Below, one piece after another: positions 63,545 to 64,000 of a stretch of 64,000 nucleotides of DNA (positions are counted from its first letter, which is position 1; each line of letters opens with the position of its first letter). Both the position numbers and the translations under genes were made by a program. The notes beneath the pieces were generated by a model, which saw nothing but the letters and a program-made list of their open reading frames with translations, was not told the DNA's origin and searched no databases. The stretch comes from Sphingomonas ginsengisoli An et al. 2013 (lineage in GTDB: Bacteria > Pseudomonadota > Alphaproteobacteria > Sphingomonadales > Sphingomonadaceae): contig NZ_CP045434.1 in assembly GCF_009363895.1 (NCBI RefSeq), positions 2,046,001-2,110,000 of the forward strand, written 5' to 3'.

Positions 63545-64000
63545 ATGACCGACCAACCGAGCCTCAAGGCCTTCCTCGACGAGCTTTCGAGCTTCAACGA
63601 CGAGGATTCGACCGGCGGCCACGTGCCTTCGCCCGCGCACAAGCTCGAGCCGATCGGCGCGGTGCTCGAGATCGCCGGCTCGGGCTCGCGCATCCGGATG
63701 GACGCGGCCCGCCTCAACGCGATCAGCACCCACGCCGACCAGTCGGTCGCCATGTCCGGGCAGGTCGGCAGCCAGGTCAAGATGGCCTTGGACGGCAGCT
63801 GGCTGATCGCCAACGTCCGCACCATGAAGGGCGATGACGACGGCACCATCTCGGCGATGATCGACTTCCTCGGTGAGGCCGACCGCGACAGCTCCGACCG
63901 GATGAGCAACTTCCGCCGCGGCGTCACCCGCTATCCCATCCCCGGTTGTCCGGTGCTGCCGGTGTCGACCGACGACCTCCGCTCGGTGTTCGCCGCGTCC
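63545..64000 (+). CDS. HerA-type ATPase/helicase domain protein (3' end outside window)
   Basis: The first 152 residues are visible. EPIGAVLEIAGSGSRIRMDA, QVGSQVKMALDGSWLIANVR and NFRRGVTRYPIPGCPVLPV belong to the N-terminal HAS barrel of bacterial HerA-like ATPases. The P-loop lies beyond the window. These proteins are hexameric DNA-translocating ATPases. Stand-alone start with a distant GGAG site. Confidence 0.82.
   Translation, partial: MTDQPSLKAFLDELSSFNDEDSTGGHVPSPAHKLEPIGAVLEIAGSGSRIRMDAARLNAISTHADQSVAMSGQVGSQVKMALDGSWLIANVRTMKGDDDGTISAMIDFLGEADRDSSDRMSNFRRGVTRYPIPGCPVLPVSTDDLRSVFAAS

Overview
The window is a GC-rich chromosomal segment from an alphaproteobacterium, most likely a member of the Sphingomonadaceae (Sphingomonas or a close relative). 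The evidence is a large sphingomonad-style TonB-dependent receptor, a UrcA-family protein, the Rrf2-sufB-x-sufC-sufD-sufS-sufT-sufA order, an egtB-egtD ergothioneine pair, and short intergenic inverted repeats of the kind scattered through sphingomonad genomes. Codon use looks uniform. I see no rRNA or tRNA gene, integrase, transposase, phage region or CRISPR array. Genes are tightly packed and no stretch above 300 bases lacks a gene; the longest gaps (about 190-220 bases, at 7974-8174, 8721-8908, 30786-31005, 31735-31934 and 61567-61787) hold promoters, inverted repeats or nothing I can name.

Layout. 1-4833: 3' part of mutS, then glnD (PII uridylyltransferase). 4899-11264 (minus): TonB receptor, infC with a probable AUA start, thrS, and a small secreted protein. 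11305-17326 (minus): a complete SUF iron-sulfur assembly operon led by an Rrf2 regulator. 17394-24197: poxB pyruvate oxidase, pyrD, gamma-glutamyltransferase, long-chain acyl-CoA ligase, and a lipoprotein. 24269-28093: methylglyoxal detoxification pair gloA-gloB, a SIMPL protein, a tetratricopeptide-type exported protein, an alpha/beta hydrolase, and UrcA. 28201-31734: an NfrB-like glycosyltransferase with a small NfrA-C-terminal-like partner, divergent from a DUF2569 membrane protein. 31935-33821: a Flp-prepilin-like small ORF, a secreted protein that apparently starts at CTG, and rlmN.

33899-42207 is a lipid and surface-glycan region: cyclopropane fatty acid synthase, GtrA, a methyltransferase, a GtrB-like polyprenyl-phosphate glycosyltransferase, and three large polytopic proteins that look like GT-C enzymes. 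This is the best candidate for an uncharacterised system. 42325-47479: EF-hand protein, S46 peptidase, MarC, folD, YggT. 47533-52032 (minus): egtB-egtD with a flavodoxin-like reductase, cobalamin adenosyltransferase (apparent CTG start), HIG1-like protein, gluQRS. 52201-57457: HNH endonuclease, an atypical receiver protein with Glu in the phosphoacceptor position, galU with an LptM-like lipoprotein, a TlpA-like thioredoxin, a DUF885 peptidase, and a small exported protein. 57467-64000: DUF2059 protein, RTX serralysin-type protease, dapD, pyrimidine 5'-nucleotidase, a TauE-family exporter with its TIGR02186 partner, and the start of a HerA-type ATPase.

The segment combines core housekeeping (mismatch repair, nitrogen sensing, translation, Fe-S assembly, lysine, folate and pyrimidine synthesis) with redox and electrophile defence (ergothioneine, glyoxalase, gamma-glutamyltransferase, TlpA) and surface biology (glycan modification, TonB uptake, secreted peptidases). 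Many neighbouring genes are translationally coupled through ATGA or GTGA overlaps. Two junctions appear to use CTGA, which implies CTG start codons.
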